Source of the DNA: Persicitalea sp038242095
Lineage (GTDB): Bacteria > Bacteroidota > Bacteroidia > Cytophagales > Spirosomataceae
NCBI GenBank assembly: GCA_038242095.1
Contig: JBBSSJ010000004.1
Location: 1-40,972 of the forward strand
Length of the DNA: 40,972 bases
Reading direction: 5' to 3'
A program made the position numbers and the translations under genes. Below are positions 39,832-40,972 of the stretch, piece after piece. Numbering within the stretch: the stretch's first letter is position 1; each line of letters starts with the position of its first letter. The notes under the pieces are model-generated. The model had not been told where the DNA came from, did not search any database, and saw only the letters and a list, made by a program, of their open reading frames with translations.

Positions 39832-40785
39832 TTGTGGAAGGTTGGCAGAGGTATTTTTTTTATCCTAAACCTTGAAGTTACGAAAACCAGAATCAAACTG
39901 CTGGCTATCCTTGCGGCGGGCCTTGCCATGAGCGCATGTTCTACATTGAACATACGCGAAATCAGAAATCTTGACCGCGTGGCCTTCGCGCCCCTCCGGC
40001 TCGATCCCGACGTGGAACCAACCGATTTGCGGGTAGAGGTACTCCGTCAGACCAGACGAGAGACGACTACGAATGGCACAACTTACGTTGATGTACCCAA
40101 TGACCCGCTGGGTTCCAACCTGGGTAACGGGCTTTTTTACGACATGAACGAAAACTTTTCCTTTCGCCTCGATCGCTTGCTGGGCTTCGCCCATGATGAA
40201 AGCTTCATACTGAAAAAAGCCACGACCAGTTCTTTCCTCAATAATGGCCTGGAAGTATACGCCTACGCCAATGATTCGCTGGCGCTGGTGCGGCCCAATC
40301 GAACGCGGTCCCGCCCGCAGTACCACACCGAAGGTCCGGCGGATAGTCTGACGTATTTACGTAAAAATAATTTTAAGTATGCCGTTGTGGAGCGTGATTC
40401 GGCGCTGGTGTATCGTAACAAAAGGAAGGTAAAGGAAGCGATTTATACACAAGATGAAAACCGCTATTACTTGCAGCGCCGACGAAAGAAAATTGACTTT
40501 TCACAACAAGGCAACGAAATAAACCTGCAGGAAAACTACCTGGTCGCTTTGAGCAACGTCGACAAAACCATGACGATCTACGAATTGCGCCGTCGCGGTC
40601 GCCGGGTGCCGTGCCTGACCATCGAGCGAAGCCAAAATAAGGTGTTTGTCTACGATCAAAAGTACCGGGGCCGGAAGCTGGAATTCACTGAAAATACGCT
40701 GACGATTTACGAAAACAAAAAGCCCGTAGCCCGCTACGAACTTGAAATTCCAAAAAAGGCAGGCAGTACCCGCGCGACTCCTTAA
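39832..40785 (+). CDS. Hypothetical lipoprotein, start codon uncertain
   Basis: The 317-residue frame begins at TTG 39832. The lipoprotein signal (IKLLAILAAGLAMSAC, Cys36) is preceded by an unusually long N-terminus, and no ATG precedes the hydrophobic segment. The codon where ATG would be expected (39880-39882) is ACG, giving T-KTRIKLLAILAAG. The mature part is basic, repeats short beta-like segments (YAVVERDSALVYRNKRKVKE, NRYYLQRRRKKIDFSQQGNE, NLQENYLVALSNVDKTMTIY) and is probably outer-membrane-associated. The family is not recognised. Confidence 0.65.
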   Translation: MWKVGRGIFFILNLEVTKTRIKLLAILAAGLAMSACSTLNIREIRNLDRVAFAPLRLDPDVEPTDLRVEVLRQTRRETTTNGTTYVDVPNDPLGSNLGNGLFYDMNENFSFRLDRLLGFAHDESFILKKATTSSFLNNGLEVYAYANDSLALVRPNRTRSRPQYHTEGPADSLTYLRKNNFKYAVVERDSALVYRNKRKVKEAIYTQDENRYYLQRRRKKIDFSQQGNEINLQENYLVALSNVDKTMTIYELRRRGRRVPCLTIERSQNKVFVYDQKYRGRKLEFTENTLTIYENKKPVARYELEIPKKAGSTRATP

Positions 40786-40790
40786 CTTTG
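40783..40790 (+). promoter_or_regulatory. Bacteroidota -7 box before the threonine aldolase gene
   Basis: TAACTTTG matches TAnnTTTG and begins with the TAA stop of the preceding gene, 34 bp before the ATG at 40825. No clear -33 partner is present. Confidence 0.4.
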
Positions 40791-40824
40791 CGGACGGATT
40801 TTACCCCCAAGTCAACCCCTAGTT

Positions 40825-40972
40825 ATGCTCATTGATCTACGCTCCGATACCGTCACGCGGCCTACGGTTGCCATGCGCGACGCTATGTGGTCGGCCCCCG
40901 TCGGCGACGACGTGCTGGGCGACGACCCAACCGTCAACGCTCTAGAAGAAAAAGCCGCCCAAATGTTTGGTA
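40825..40972 (+). CDS. ltaE: Low-specificity L-threonine aldolase, 5' part only
   Basis: The first 49 residues are visible before the right edge: MLIDLRSDTVTRPTVAMRDA, then APVGDDVLGDDPTVNALEEK and AAQMFG. The opening DLRSDTVTRPT and GDDVxGDDPTVxxLE are the diagnostic N-terminus of pyridoxal-phosphate-dependent threonine aldolases, which split L-threonine (or allo-threonine) into glycine and acetaldehyde. The catalytic lysine lies outside the window. Confidence 0.9.
   Translation, partial: MLIDLRSDTVTRPTVAMRDAMWSAPVGDDVLGDDPTVNALEEKAAQMFG

Overview
The window looks like chromosomal DNA of an aerobic, GC-balanced Bacteroidota, most likely a Cytophagales (Spirosomataceae-type) bacterium. The reasons are promoter-like TAnnTTTG boxes instead of sigma-70 -10 boxes, little sign of Shine-Dalgarno sequences, DUF6089-type outer-membrane barrels, a TPR-containing sensor kinase, a two-component pair of the NarL/HisKA_3 kind, DUF2911 and MetG with a C-terminal tRNA-binding domain. 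The genus is inference; no rRNA or tRNA gene was seen. No complete IS element, prophage or CRISPR array was seen.

Layout. 1-3.7 kb: a leftward HlyD adaptor/ABC ATPase efflux operon, divergent from an NtrC-type sigma-54 activator; the space between holds a -24/-12-like promoter and a dyad site. 3.7-5.1 kb: a CrtA-like protein and a lone ABC ATPase. 5.3-9.9 kb: two outer-membrane barrels, a DUF2911 lipoprotein-like protein, a trypsin-like protease and a nucleotide-sugar dehydrogenase, followed by the decayed tail of a polysaccharide-export gene. 10.6-17.4 kb: PhyH dioxygenase, DsbD-like thiol reductase, barrel protein, serine hydrolase and M48 lipoprotein protease. 17.5-24.2 kb: TPR protein, SDR epimerase, dicarboxylate symporter, TPR histidine kinase and VOC protein. 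24.2-25.4 kb: gene remnants, including a Uma2 gene with two amber codons. 25.5-29.7 kb: GH43 enzyme, an XRE repressor/membrane-protein pair with a palindromic operator, and methionyl-tRNA synthetase. 29.7-36.6 kb: a leftward cluster around a NarL-type two-component system. 36.8-41 kb: Hsp20, an acidic hypothetical, nitrilase, small hydrophilic protein, lipoprotein and the start of threonine aldolase.

The most interesting signal is in the 30-36.6 kb cluster. Three leftward genes (two lipoproteins and one unknown protein) share a 10-bp core, ATAGCGAATT, as part of an imperfect dyad. In each case it lies 22-23 bp upstream of a -7-like box and 61-73 bp upstream of the start codon. This looks like the regulon of the adjacent response regulator, and it also corrects one start codon. 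The same cluster and its surroundings hold an unusual number of reading frames that are intact except for one or two nonsense codons or a single-base frameshift. Most of the nonsense codons can be explained by G:C to A:T transitions. Intact genes here end normally in TAG, so codon reassignment is unlikely; recent decay or consensus error is the better reading.
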